A stretch of 64,000 nt of DNA from JBBRHH01 sp963788015 (lineage in GTDB: Bacteria; Planctomycetota; Phycisphaerae; Tepidisphaerales; Tepidisphaeraceae): assembly GCA_963788015.1 (NCBI GenBank), contig CAWBEY010000012.1, forward strand, positions 806,001 to 870,000. Direction: 5' to 3'. The first letter of the stretch is position 1. Each line of letters opens with the position of its first letter. The translations under genes were made by a program, and so were the position numbers. The notes beneath the pieces are model-generated. The model was not told the DNA's origin. It did not search any database and saw only the letters and a program-made list of their open reading frames with translations. Positions 55,372 through 64,000 of the stretch are shown piece by piece.

Positions 55372-56136
55372 TTACTTCCCGGCGGTCCAGCCGCCGTCGA
55401 TGATCAGGGCGGAGCCGGTGACGAAGGCTGATTCATCGGCGGCTAGGTAGAGGGCGGCGGCGGCGATTTCTTCTGGAGTGCCCATGCGCTTGAGGGCCTG
55501 GGTGGAGGCCATGTCTTCGTAGGCTTTTTGGGGATCGGGGTATTCGCTGATGCGGGCCTGGACGAAGGGAGTTTCGACGCGGCCGGGGCAGATGCAGTTG
55601 CAGCGGACTTTTGATTCGGCGTGATCGAGTGCGATGCACTTGGTGAGGCCAACGACGGCGAACTTGGTGGCGCAGTAGGCGATGCGCTCGCGGACGGCGA
55701 CGACGCCGCCGATGGACGCGAGGTTGATGATCGAGCCGGCCTGGCGCTGGATCATGCCTGGCAGGAAGAGCTTGCTCATGTGGAAGACGCCCTTGACGTT
55801 GACGGCGTAGATGCGATCCAGATCTTCGGTGGTGGTGGTGAGCAGAGTGCCGACGTGGCCGATGCCGGCGTTGTTGACGAGGACGTCGCAATGGCCGGCC
55901 GCGAGCACGCGCTGGGCGGCGGCGTAACAGGATGGTTCGCTGCTGACGTCGGCTTCGAGGAAGGTGGCGGTTGCGCCGGTGGCGCGGATGGATTCCACGA
56001 CTGTGGTTGCGCCGGCCGGATCGCGGTCGATGATGAACACCTTTGCGCCGGCCTGGGCGAAACAGTGGGCGATGGCAGCACCGATGCCTGATCCGCCGCC
56101 TGTGATGACGGCGGTTTTGTTGGCGAGGCTGAACAT
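55372..56136 (-). CDS. SDR-family NAD(P)-dependent oxidoreductase
   Basis: 254 residues with all classical SDR motifs: TGGGSGIGAAIAHCFAQAGA for the cofactor, ADVSSEPS, LVNNAGIGHVGTLL, the catalytic Ser in IINLASIGGVVAVRERIAYC, and Tyr/Lys in AYCATKFAVVGLTKCIALDH, ending VTGSALIIDGGWTAGK. Unlike the SDR at 14672, the catalytic tetrad is intact. Substrate unknown. Start ATG 56136 overlaps the stop of the small gene upstream (TGATG), so they are coupled. The gap 55251-55371 holds no recognisable signal. Confidence 0.88.
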   Translation of the reverse strand: MFSLANKTAVITGGGSGIGAAIAHCFAQAGAKVFIIDRDPAGATTVVESIRATGATATFLEADVSSEPSCYAAAQRVLAAGHCDVLVNNAGIGHVGTLLTTTTEDLDRIYAVNVKGVFHMSKLFLPGMIQRQAGSIINLASIGGVVAVRERIAYCATKFAVVGLTKCIALDHAESKVRCNCICPGRVETPFVQARISEYPDPQKAYEDMASTQALKRMGTPEEIAAAALYLAADESAFVTGSALIIDGGWTAGK

Positions 56137-56435
56137 CAGGTGCAATCTCCGGGATCGGTGACTTGCGGGCCGTCCTGATCGCGCTGGTCGCCGGGAGGAT
56201 AATCGGCGACGTAGTTGAAGATGGTGCGCACGCAGTCGACGGACTCGAGGGCCTCGATGCTTTTGATTTTGCATGACTCGACGATTCCATCGACCACGCC
56301 ATTGCCAGCGTCGACGTCGGAGACCTCCAGGCCCATGCCTTTTAGAGCGAGCACGATTTCGTCCACTTTTTCGGGCACAAACCGCTCATCCAACACCACC
56401 GTGACGTTAGAGATCAAAGCATCGCGATGTTCCAT
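56136..56435 (-). CDS. small protein coupled to the SDR gene
   Basis: 99 residues: ALISNVTVVLDERFVPEKVD and EIVLALKGMGLEVSDVDAGN, then GIVESCKIKSIEALESVDCV. The strand-helix-strand pattern suggests a ferredoxin-like fold; similar sequences are sometimes labelled ketohydroxyglutarate aldolase, which I consider unsafe because the size is far too small for that enzyme. It is followed by the SDR with a one-base overlap. The role is unknown but probably linked to the SDR. Confidence 0.6.
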   Translation of the reverse strand: MEHRDALISNVTVVLDERFVPEKVDEIVLALKGMGLEVSDVDAGNGVVDGIVESCKIKSIEALESVDCVRTIFNYVADYPPGDQRDQDGPQVTDPGDCT

Positions 56436-56544
56436 GGCCCACACTCCCATTCGGCGCTGGCGTGACTCTCCCCCAAGCTCGCATGGCGTGTTATGATAGC
56501 CCCTCGCGATGTTGCCTCAAACCCTTGCTGGAGCCAAATAACCG

Positions 56545-58932
56545 ATGTGGGACGATCCGGCCGCTTCGGCCCCCGATCCTGGCGATCCGGAACTACTTGC
56601 GCCGACGTCGGTGCCGGTGGCGTGGACGCAGGATCAACTGCTGCGCCTGGAGAATGAATGGCGAAGGCTGCAGAGGAGTTTTGCGTATCACAGCGCGGTG
56701 CGGATTCAGCCGCTTCATGGCGATCCGCCGGATGAATATCAGATTGATTTTCAAGTGCGCACGCTGATCGTGGATGAATCGGGCGGGCTGGCGTATGCGG
56801 AGAACTGCCCGATCCACATCTGGCTTCCGCCCGGTTTTCCACACCATCCGCCGCTGGTGCGGCCGATGATTGGGGTGTTCCATCCCAACGTCACGCTTGA
56901 CGCCATATACCTGTCGCAGCCCTGGACGCCGACGACGACGTTGGCGGACCTGGTTCCGCAGATTGGGGAGGTGCTGACGTTTCGGACTTATGAGCCGGCC
57001 GTGCCGTGGAACCCGGCGGCGCTGGATTACATTTATCAAAATCCGCAGGTGGTGCCGACCGACGCGGCCAAGGATTTTGGCATGAACGCGGGGGGCGATC
57101 CGCTGGAGCGCATCTGCCGGCACGGCACTCCGCTGATTGCGAAGATTCGGGGGCAGCTTGACGAGGTGTGTGATGCGCTGGCGACGGGGGAAGCGCCGGA
57201 TGAGTCGCAGGTGGGGGAATTTGCGAAGCGCATTCGGCTGACGCTTGGGCTGTTTCTGGAGGATGACGTGCCGGATTCGCTGCGCGGGCCGGCCAGCGAG
57301 CTGGATGAGTTTGCGCGGGAGCTGGCGCTATCGACTTCGCTTTTTGCGGCGATTCGGGAGCAGCGTGAGGCGGGGAAGAAGGCGGCACACGCGGCGCACG
57401 CGATGCACCTGGCGCGGGAGATGCTGGCGGATGCTTCACGCGTGCTGGATAAGCTGGTTCGGCCTGCGGAGGTGCTGGAGGCGCAGCAACTTCTCAAGCA
57501 GATACCTGATCCGGGGACGCTCCAACATCAGGAGGGGACGATCACGACGCTGCTGCTTCAGGCGCGGCAGCGGGCGGCGGACGTTGAGGCGCGGCTGCTG
57601 CCGTTAGAGGGTCTTGGGCGGGTGCCGGTGATGTTTACGAGCCTGGTGGGATTGCGGCTGGATTTGGAGTCGGACAAGGCGCTGAGGTCGGCGGAGGATG
57701 GGCGGGAAAAGGCGCTTGGAGAGCTTGGCCGAAGCAAGCCAATGTTTCAGCGGGCGCAAGAACGGCTTGAGGGGCTGAAGCGGATTGAAGGGTGGCGGGA
57801 ATATTCGGATCTGGTTGCCAAGGCACATGATCTGGAGCGGAAGTTGGCGCAGTGGGGATCGGCGGGGATTGAGGCATATTTTATTCAAGGTGAAGACGGA
57901 CGGTTTGGCCCGTTTGCTTTTGAGATGCCGCTGGTGATTGGGGCGCACACCGTGGCGGTGCGAAACCCGGCGGGGGCCGTGATTGAAGTAATCGATGCAC
58001 TGACGGGCGATCTGCGGGCGCACAACGACAATGGCACGACTGTTCTGACGCTGGCGAACCCCAAGACGAATCATCCGGCCAACACGGGGGTGCAGCTTAC
58101 GCCGCGTTGTGATGAGCTGGCGGTTCAGATTACGTATTTGATTGCGCAGACGCGCGAGACGTTGCCGAAGCTGATCGGGCCGATCGCGGCCGGGGAGTGT
58201 TGGCTGACTTGGTTTAACGATGCGCTGACGAGCGCCAACGCACAGCAGGCGCTGCGGCAGGCGCAGGAACAAAACGAGAAGACGTGGCAGACGCTGGTGG
58301 CTGATCTGGAGTCGCTGGCGCCGTTTAAGCAGCGGGTTGCGACGTATTACCTTCTGGAGCGGGTGGCTCAGGCTGCGCCAAAGCTGAACGCGCGGCTGGA
58401 TGAATTGAAGAATGCGCTGGCGGCGGCGACGGGGCGGATTGCGACGATTGTTTCTGGCAGCTCGACGAATATTGATACGGGGCAGTTGCAGGTGCCGGCG
58501 AAGTTCGCGAAGGAATATCCCGAGCAACTGGTGCGGCGCGACCGGTGCAACAAGGACATCCCGCGGATTCAGCGGCGGATTGACCGGGCGATTGCGGAGG
58601 TGAAACGGCGGATTGAATCGGCCGATTTGCTGGGGCTGTATCGGTTGCCGACGCTTGGGCTTCTTCCGGGACTGTCGGCCGATCTTCTGGAGATTCAGCC
58701 TTCGATGTCGCCGGAGAATTTGCGTGTGAAGATCGCGGAGCTTCAGCAGTTGCTGCGGACGGAGTTGAAGCTGGCTGCTCCTGCGGCGGTGGAACCGGAA
58801 CCTCCGCCGCCGGTGGTTCACGCTGAGGTGGCGGCGGAGGTTCAACACGCGGGTGGAGAGTTTGAGGAGGAGGAGTCGGCGGGGGCGGAGGAGTATGTTG
58901 ATTTCACGGCGTCGGAGAATGAGGAAACGTGA
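56545..58932 (+). CDS. E2/UEV-like (ubiquitin-conjugating fold) N-terminal domain with long helical tail
   Basis: 795 residues, complete frame. Residues about 28-168 read like a UBC fold: first helix LLRLENEWRRLQRSF; strands EYQIDFQVRTLIVDE; the signature CPIHIWLPPGFPHHPPLVRP with VFHPNVTLDAIYLSQPWTPT and TTLADLVPQIGEVL. In true E2 enzymes a catalytic cysteine follows the HPN motif by about eight residues (..ICL..); here the equivalent reads IYLS, with Tyr122, so it would be an inactive UEV- or RWD-like relative. The remainder is mostly coiled-coil-like (AREMLADASRVLDKLVRPAE, LERKLAQWGSAGIEAYFIQG), with an acidic tail (EFEEEESAGAEEYVD). Function unknown; no Ub-like protein, E1 or JAB protease is visible nearby. 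The fold assignment needs a profile search. Confidence 0.6.
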   Translation: MWDDPAASAPDPGDPELLAPTSVPVAWTQDQLLRLENEWRRLQRSFAYHSAVRIQPLHGDPPDEYQIDFQVRTLIVDESGGLAYAENCPIHIWLPPGFPHHPPLVRPMIGVFHPNVTLDAIYLSQPWTPTTTLADLVPQIGEVLTFRTYEPAVPWNPAALDYIYQNPQVVPTDAAKDFGMNAGGDPLERICRHGTPLIAKIRGQLDEVCDALATGEAPDESQVGEFAKRIRLTLGLFLEDDVPDSLRGPASELDEFARELALSTSLFAAIREQREAGKKAAHAAHAMHLAREMLADASRVLDKLVRPAEVLEAQQLLKQIPDPGTLQHQEGTITTLLLQARQRAADVEARLLPLEGLGRVPVMFTSLVGLRLDLESDKALRSAEDGREKALGELGRSKPMFQRAQERLEGLKRIEGWREYSDLVAKAHDLERKLAQWGSAGIEAYFIQGEDGRFGPFAFEMPLVIGAHTVAVRNPAGAVIEVIDALTGDLRAHNDNGTTVLTLANPKTNHPANTGVQLTPRCDELAVQITYLIAQTRETLPKLIGPIAAGECWLTWFNDALTSANAQQALRQAQEQNEKTWQTLVADLESLAPFKQRVATYYLLERVAQAAPKLNARLDELKNALAAATGRIATIVSGSSTNIDTGQLQVPAKFAKEYPEQLVRRDRCNKDIPRIQRRIDRAIAEVKRRIESADLLGLYRLPTLGLLPGLSADLLEIQPSMSPENLRVKIAELQQLLRTELKLAAPAAVEPEPPPPVVHAEVAAEVQHAGGEFEEEESAGAEEYVDFTASENEET

Positions 58933-59062
58933 GGGGGGATTGGGTTTTCTGGGGCGAGTTTTGTGTTGTTCAGGGTCGAACAACGGGGCGGTGTGCGCGT
59001 ATGGGTTAGCAGGAGGGACCACGAATATTCTGTCCCACTGAATTTGGCTTGGAGCGTTTGTT

Positions 59063-62000
59063 GTGCGTGTTCGATTTGTCGCGATTTCTATGATTTTTGC
59101 GGCTTTGCTGGCCGCTCCGGTTGCGCTCGGGGATCAGAAGGTCGATTTTAATCGGGATGTTCGGCCGATCCTTTCGGGGACTTGTTTCAAATGCCATGGA
59201 CTGGATGAGAAGGCGCGGAAGGGGAAGCTTCGGTTTGATTTGCGGGAGGAGGCGCTTCGTGGGGGGAAGTCGGGCGAGGCTGCGATCGTGCCGAATCGGC
59301 CGGAAGAGAGTGAGGCGGTGAAGCGGGTATTTTCGTCGGACCCGGATGAGCTGATGCCGCCGCCGGCGAGTCGGTTGGTGTTGAGCGACACGCAGAAGAA
59401 AATATTTCGACAGTGGGTGGCGGACGGGGCGGAGTACAAGACGCACTGGGCGTTTGTGCCGCCGGTGCAGGCGGCGCTGCCGGCCGTGGCGCAGAAGGAT
59501 TGGCCTAAGACCGGGATTGATTATTTTGTACTTGGGCGGCTGGAATCGCAGGGGCTTCATCCTTCGCCGGCGGCGGATCGGTACACGCTTGTGCGGCGGG
59601 TTTATCTTGATCTGATCGGCCTGCCGCCCACGCCGGAGGAGGCCGATGCGTTTGTGAAGGATGAGTCGCCGGAGGCGTATGGGAAGGTTGTGGATCATCT
59701 GCTGGCGTCGCCCCAATATGGGGAGCGGTGGGCGCGGAGGTGGCTTGATCTGGCGCGATATGCGGATACGAACGGGTACGAGAAAGATCGGCCGTGTTCA
59801 ATCTGGCCGTGGCGGGACTGGGTGATCAACGCGTTCAACGCGGACATGCCATTTGACCAGTTCACGATTGAGCAACTGGCCGGCGACATGCTGCCCGACG
59901 CGACGATGAATCAGAAGATCGCGACCGGGTTTCATCGTAACACGATGCGCAATGAAGAGGGTGGGATTGATCCGCTGGAGTATCGGTACTACTCGATCGT
60001 GGATCGGACGAACGTGACGGGGGCGACGTGGCTTGGTCTGACCGTGGGGTGCGCACAGTGCCATTCGCACAAGTTCGATCCGATCACGCAGAAGGATTAT
60101 TACCAGTTGATGGCGTTTCTGGACAACGCCGATGAGCCTGAGACCCCCCTGCCGACGGAGGAGATTGCATCACGCACCAGGGAGATTGAGCAGAAGGTTG
60201 GGGGCCTTACGGCGGATTTGGCGAAGAAATGGCCGGTGGAGGAGGTTGAGTTTCGGGCGGTGAGCGGTGCTGCTGTCAGCGCGGCCAGCGGGGTGACGGC
60301 GGAGGAGCAGACGGATCACTCGTGGCGGTTTGGCGGGGATGTGCCGGAGAAGGATACTTACACGTTTGAGTTTGATTCGGATGCGGGAAGCGTTGACCGC
60401 ATTCGTGTGGAGGCGATTGCCAGTGACAACACGGGGCCGGGGCGAGCGCCCAACGGGAATTTTGTGCTGAGTGAGATCAGCGTGAAGGTGAAGTCGGCGG
60501 GGGCGGAGTCTTCGCGGGACGTGAAGCTTGTTAAGGCCGAGGCGGATTTTTCGCAGAAGGATTATCCGGTTGCCAATGCGATTGATGGGGACGAAGCGAC
60601 GGGGTGGGCGGTTGATCCGCAGGAGAAGAAGAATCACGTCGCGAGTTTCGCGTTTGATAAGTCGGTGGTGATGGAGAAGAGCGCGCATTGGACGGTTGTG
60701 CTGAAGCAGGCGTTTGGCACTCATCATGTGTTGGGCCGGGTGCGGCTCAGCCTTGGAGCGACCAAGGCCCAGGATGGCTCAACGGAGGCGCGGCGGGAGA
60801 GCGCGGTGAAACTTGCTTTTGCGCCTGGGAAAAGCGCGAGGCGGTCAAGGCGGTGCATTGGACGGTGCTGCGTCCGACGGCGCTGAAGAGCAATTGCCCG
60901 ACGTTGGATTTGCTGGCGGACGACTCGGTGCTTGTGAGCGGGGACATCACCAAGTCGGATACTTACGATGTGGCATTTCATACTGATCTGCCGGGGATCA
61001 CGGCCGTTCGGCTTGAGGCGTTGCCGCATGAGAGCCTGCCCAGGCGTGGGCCGGGCATGATTTATTATGAGGGGGCGTTTGGGGATTTTCTGCTGAGCAC
61101 GATCACGCTGAACATTGGCGGGCAGAACGCGCCGTTTAAGACGGCCGTGCATAGTTTTGCGGCCAAGGGATTTCCGGCGTCGGATGCGATTGACGTCAAC
61201 CCGCAAACGGGGTGGATGATTAACGGCGGGCAGGGGAAGGCGCACCAGGCGGTGTTTGGTCTGGCGACGCCGGCGACGCAGACGGGCGACGTCCAGATTC
61301 GGATGTTGTTTGAACGGTATTATGCTGCTTCACTGGGGCATTTTCGTATTTCGGTGACGAACGATCCGCGCGCGGCTCAGAGCAGTGCGCTGCCGCCGGA
61401 GGTTGAGGAGGCGCTTGCGGTTTTGGAGAAGGAGCGGACGCCTGAGCAGCGGGACGGGTTGCTGAAGTACTTTTTGAGCATCGCGCCGGAACTGGCCGGG
61501 GCGCGCAAGGAGATTGATGAGCTTCGCAACAGCATTCCTGCGCCGGCGACGACGCTGGTGATGGCCGAGCGGGCGGCGGCCCATGCGCGGAAGACGCATG
61601 TTCATCACCGGGGTGAATTTCTTCAGTTGGACGACGCGGTGAGCGCGAACGTGCCGGGGTTTCTTCCGCCGCTGGCGAAGGACGTTCCGCACAACCGGCT
61701 GGCGCTTGCGCGTTGGCTGGTTTCGCCAGAGAATCCGCTGACGGCGCGTGTGACGGTTAACCGGCAGTGGGCGGCGTTTTTTGGGCGGGGGCTGGTGCGG
61801 ACGACAGAGGATTTTGGGTATCAGGGAGAGATGCCTTCGCATCCCGAGTTGCTGGATTACCTGGCTATTGAGTTCGTCAGGCAGGGGTGGTCGTTTAAGA
61901 AGCTGGACCGGCTGATCGTCACCAGCGCCACTTACCAGCAGTCGTCGCGCATGAGTGCTGATCTACTTGCTCGTGATGCGCAGAATATTCTGCTTGGCGC

Positions 62001-62613
62001 GGCCCGCGTTTCCGGGCGGAGGCGGAGATTGTGCGGGATTCTTCGTTGCGAGCGGCCGGGCTGCTGTCGAGCAGGATGGGGGGGCCGAGTGTTTTTCCGC
62101 CCCAGCCGCCGTCGATCACAACGGAGGGGGCGTATGGTCCATTGCAGTGGAACGTGAGCGGCGGGGAAGACCGGTATCGGCGCAGCGTGTACACATTTGC
62201 CAAGCGCACTGCGCCGTTTGCGCTTTATAGCACTTTTGACGCGCCCAGTGGCGAGGCGACGTGTCCGCGGCGGGAGGTATCGAACACACCGCTGCAGGCG
62301 CTGATGCTGCTGAACGACGCGACGGCGATGGATGCAGCGCAGGCGCTTGGGAAAATGGTGGCGAAGGAAAAGGGGGAGGATGAGGTGAAAGCGGCCGAGA
62401 TATTCAGGCGCTGCCTGACCCGGCCGCCGGCGACGGAGGAGTTACAGTTGCTGACTGAATTCGCCGGGAAGCAGAGAGCCGCGTTTTGCGTCGAAGGAAT
62501 TGGATGCATTGAAGATCGCCGGGCCGGGCGAAGGGGACGCGGCGGAGAGGGCGACGTGGACGACGGTGGCGCGGTCGATTTTAAATCTGGATGAGGCTGT
62601 GACGAAGGATTGA
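59063..62613 (+). CDS. PSD1 protein: planctomycete cytochrome c, DUF1549 and DUF1553 domains (frameshifted)
   Basis: About 1180 residues reconstructed, GTG start. Signal MRVRFVAISMIFAALLAAPV; heme motif PILSGTCFKCHGLDEKARKG (PSCyt1); DUF1549 blocks TLVRRVYLDLIGLPPTPEEA, PQYGERWARRWLDLARYADT, TGATWLGLTVGCAQCHSHKF (second heme-like CxxCH); a discoidin-like beta region (DYPVANAIDGDEATGWAVD, and again FPASDAIDVNPQTGWMI); then DUF1553: VNRQWAAFFGRGLVRTTEDF, HPELLDYLAIEFVRQGWSFK, and CPRREVSNTPLQALMLLND. Shifts near 60828, 62015 and 62485. Periplasmic, probably electron-transferring or surface-degradative. The DUF1501 gene follows 32 bases later, the usual planctomycete pair. Confidence 0.87.
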
Positions 62614-62645
62614 ATCCCCTGAACTCTGAACCCCTAAGACACCAA

Positions 62646-64000
62646 ATGTCCACTCCCCTACAAATCACGCGTCGTCATTTTTTCCGCGATTGCGGCGTTG
62701 GTGTTGGCAAGATCGCGCTGGCTTCGCTGCTGGCGGAGTCGGCGGGTGCGGGGCTTTATGGGGCGGCGGCCACGCAGCCGGCGAATCTTCTGTCGCCGCG
62801 CGCACCGCATTTTGCGCCAAAAGCGAAGCATGTGATTCATTTGTTTATGGCGGGAGCGCCCAGCCAGCTTGATCTGTTTGATTATAAGCCGCAGCTTGCA
62901 AAGCTGGAGGGCAAGCCGCTGCCGCCTTCGGTGATTGGGGATCAGAGGCTGGCATTTATCCGGTCGGATGCGGCCGTGCTTGGGCCGCGATTCAAGTTTA
63001 ACAAGCATGGGCAGTCCGGGGCGGAGCTTTCGGAGATGCTGCCGCATCTGGCAAAGGTGGCCGACGACATTTGCATCATTCGCTCGTGCAAGACGGATCA
63101 GTTTAATCACGCGCCGCGCAGATCTTTTTTAACACGGGTTTCTCGCAGCCGGGCCGGCCGAGCATGGGGTCGTGGGTGACTTACGGGCTGGGCGCTGAGA
63201 CGCAGAACCTTCCGGCGTTCGTCGTGATGTCAACGGGCGCGGGCATCTCGGGCGGGGCGGCCAACTGGTCGAGCGGCTTTCTGCCTACGGTTTATTCGGG
63301 AGTGCGCTTTCGGAATCAGGGCGATCCGATTCTGGACGTGACCAGCCCGGACGGCATTGATGCAAAGCTGCAGCGCGACTCGCTTGATCTTGTGAGCGCG
63401 TTGAACCAGCGCCGACTTAACATTGACGGCGATCCGGAAATTGCCACGCGCGTGGCCAGCTATGAGATGGCGTATCGCCTTCAGACCTCAGCGCCGGAGC
63501 TGATGAATTTGAAGTCGGAGACGAAAGAAACCCTTGATCTTTACGGCGCTGACCCGGCCAAGCCTTCGTTTGCGCGGGCGTGTCTGTTGGCGCGCCGGAT
63601 GGTGGAGCGAGGCGTGCGGTTTATCAACATTTATCATGAGGGGTGGGACGCGCATTCGGACGTTTCGGGAAATTTGAAGAAGAACTGTGGGGATACGGAC
63701 AAGGCGGCGGCGGCGCTGGTGGCGGACCTGAAGCAGCGCGGTCTGCTGGAGGATACGCTGGTGGTGTGGGGCGGGGAGTTTGGTCGAACGCCGATGGTGG
63801 AGTCGAATCCGAGCCTTGGCCGAAGCCTTGGCCGGGACCATCACCCCAATGCTTACACGATGTGGCTGGCGGGCGGCGGCGTAAAGAAAGGGATCACGTA
63901 CGGCGCAACCGACGAGCTTGGGTATCACATCGCGGAGAACCCGGTGCATGTGCATGACCTGCAGGCGACGATCCTGCACCTGCTGGGGCTTGACCATGAA
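62646..64000 (+). CDS. DUF1501 Tat-exported protein, frameshifted and cut by the window end
   Basis: Partial: the gene runs past base 64000. Twin-arginine signal QITRRHFFRDCGVGVGKIAL; then HVIHLFMAGAPSQLDLFDYK, PRFKFNKHGQSGAELSEMLP and CIIRSCKTDQFNH. One shift near 63118 leads to FFNTGFSQPGRPSMGSWVTY, ALNQRRLNIDGDPEIATRVA, EGWDAHSDVSGNLKKNCGDT, VVWGGEFGRTPMVES and GRDHHPNAYTMWLAGGGVKK, all in order for the DUF1501 (sulfatase-like fold) family, ending near HDLQATILHLLGLDHE at the edge. It belongs with the preceding DUF1549/DUF1553 gene. Exported to the periplasm. Biochemical function unproven. Confidence 0.88.

Noticed and set aside
56136..56435. Ketohydroxyglutarate aldolase
   Set aside because: Only 99 residues and no catalytic lysine barrel; the name is probably an inherited misannotation for such small proteins.
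57604..59022. 472-codon minus-strand frame over the E2-like protein
   Set aside because: Arg/Leu/Pro-rich, low-complexity shadow of a clean 795-residue gene on the other strand.

Overview
The window looks like a chromosomal piece of a high-GC planctomycete, most likely of the Phycisphaerae lineage. The evidence is lineage-typical protein families: a planctomycete cytochrome/DUF1549/DUF1553 protein followed by DUF1501, a DUF1592-type cytochrome protein with DUF1552, a sulfatase, a beta-helix protein with the LEPR-type N-terminus (LEPRVLFS), a glycine-zipper lipoprotein and a YfhO-type membrane protein. No rRNA or tRNA gene and no CRISPR array was seen.

Region 1 (about 0.3-5.6 kb) is an array of integron gene cassettes without an integrase in the window, a CALIN-like array. 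Ten short, co-oriented genes, mostly of unknown family, are separated by about 100-bp imperfect palindromes with attC architecture: an R''-like AAC box, a long stem with one unpaired base in the left arm, and an R'-like GTTA box just before the next start. A remnant of a different tyrosine recombinase sits inside the array. The array ends at a half attC. Region 2 (5.7-7.5 kb) holds three very small G-rich ORFs, degenerate minisatellites and a HigB/HigA-type toxin-antitoxin pair.

Region 3 (7.7-17.6 kb) is a housekeeping and metabolic block: maleate isomerase with an MFS transporter, a TPR protein, DUF1802, an inositol-monophosphatase-family enzyme, a TSUP permease, kdsA-moaC, an atypical SDR, a lipoprotein, a glutaredoxin-like protein, a degraded nucleotidyltransferase pair and a transglutaminase. 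Region 4 (17.7-27.7 kb) carries a minus-strand operon of a DUF1592-type c-type cytochrome protein, DUF1552 and a novel internally duplicated protein, then an SRPBCC protein, an exported protein, and a TetR regulator with a self-overlapping operator in front of a glycosyltransferase.

Region 5 (27.9-37 kb) contains a quinone oxidoreductase, proA, several orphan toxin-antitoxin-like small genes, a PLD-like protein, tilS and a sulfatase. Region 6 (37.2-46.3 kb) has a LEPR beta-helix protein, a small M50-like membrane protease, a GH16-GH5 glucanase operon, superoxide dismutase and a class IV aminotransferase. Region 7 (46.3-55.3 kb) has YfhO, ubiE/menG, a HicB-like protein, stand-alone nuoC and sdhB, and a coupled DUF3142/TPR pair. 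Region 8 (55.4-64 kb) has an SDR pair, a 795-residue protein whose N-terminus looks like a ubiquitin-conjugating (E2/UEV) domain lacking the catalytic cysteine, and the PSD1-DUF1501 pair that runs off the window.

A caution applies throughout. About twenty-five otherwise normal genes, including proA, tilS and ubiE, are interrupted by one or more single-base frameshifts, some at homopolymers. This fits uncorrected indel error of the assembly better than real pseudogenisation. For such genes I give the span of the reconstructed gene and name the shift sites.
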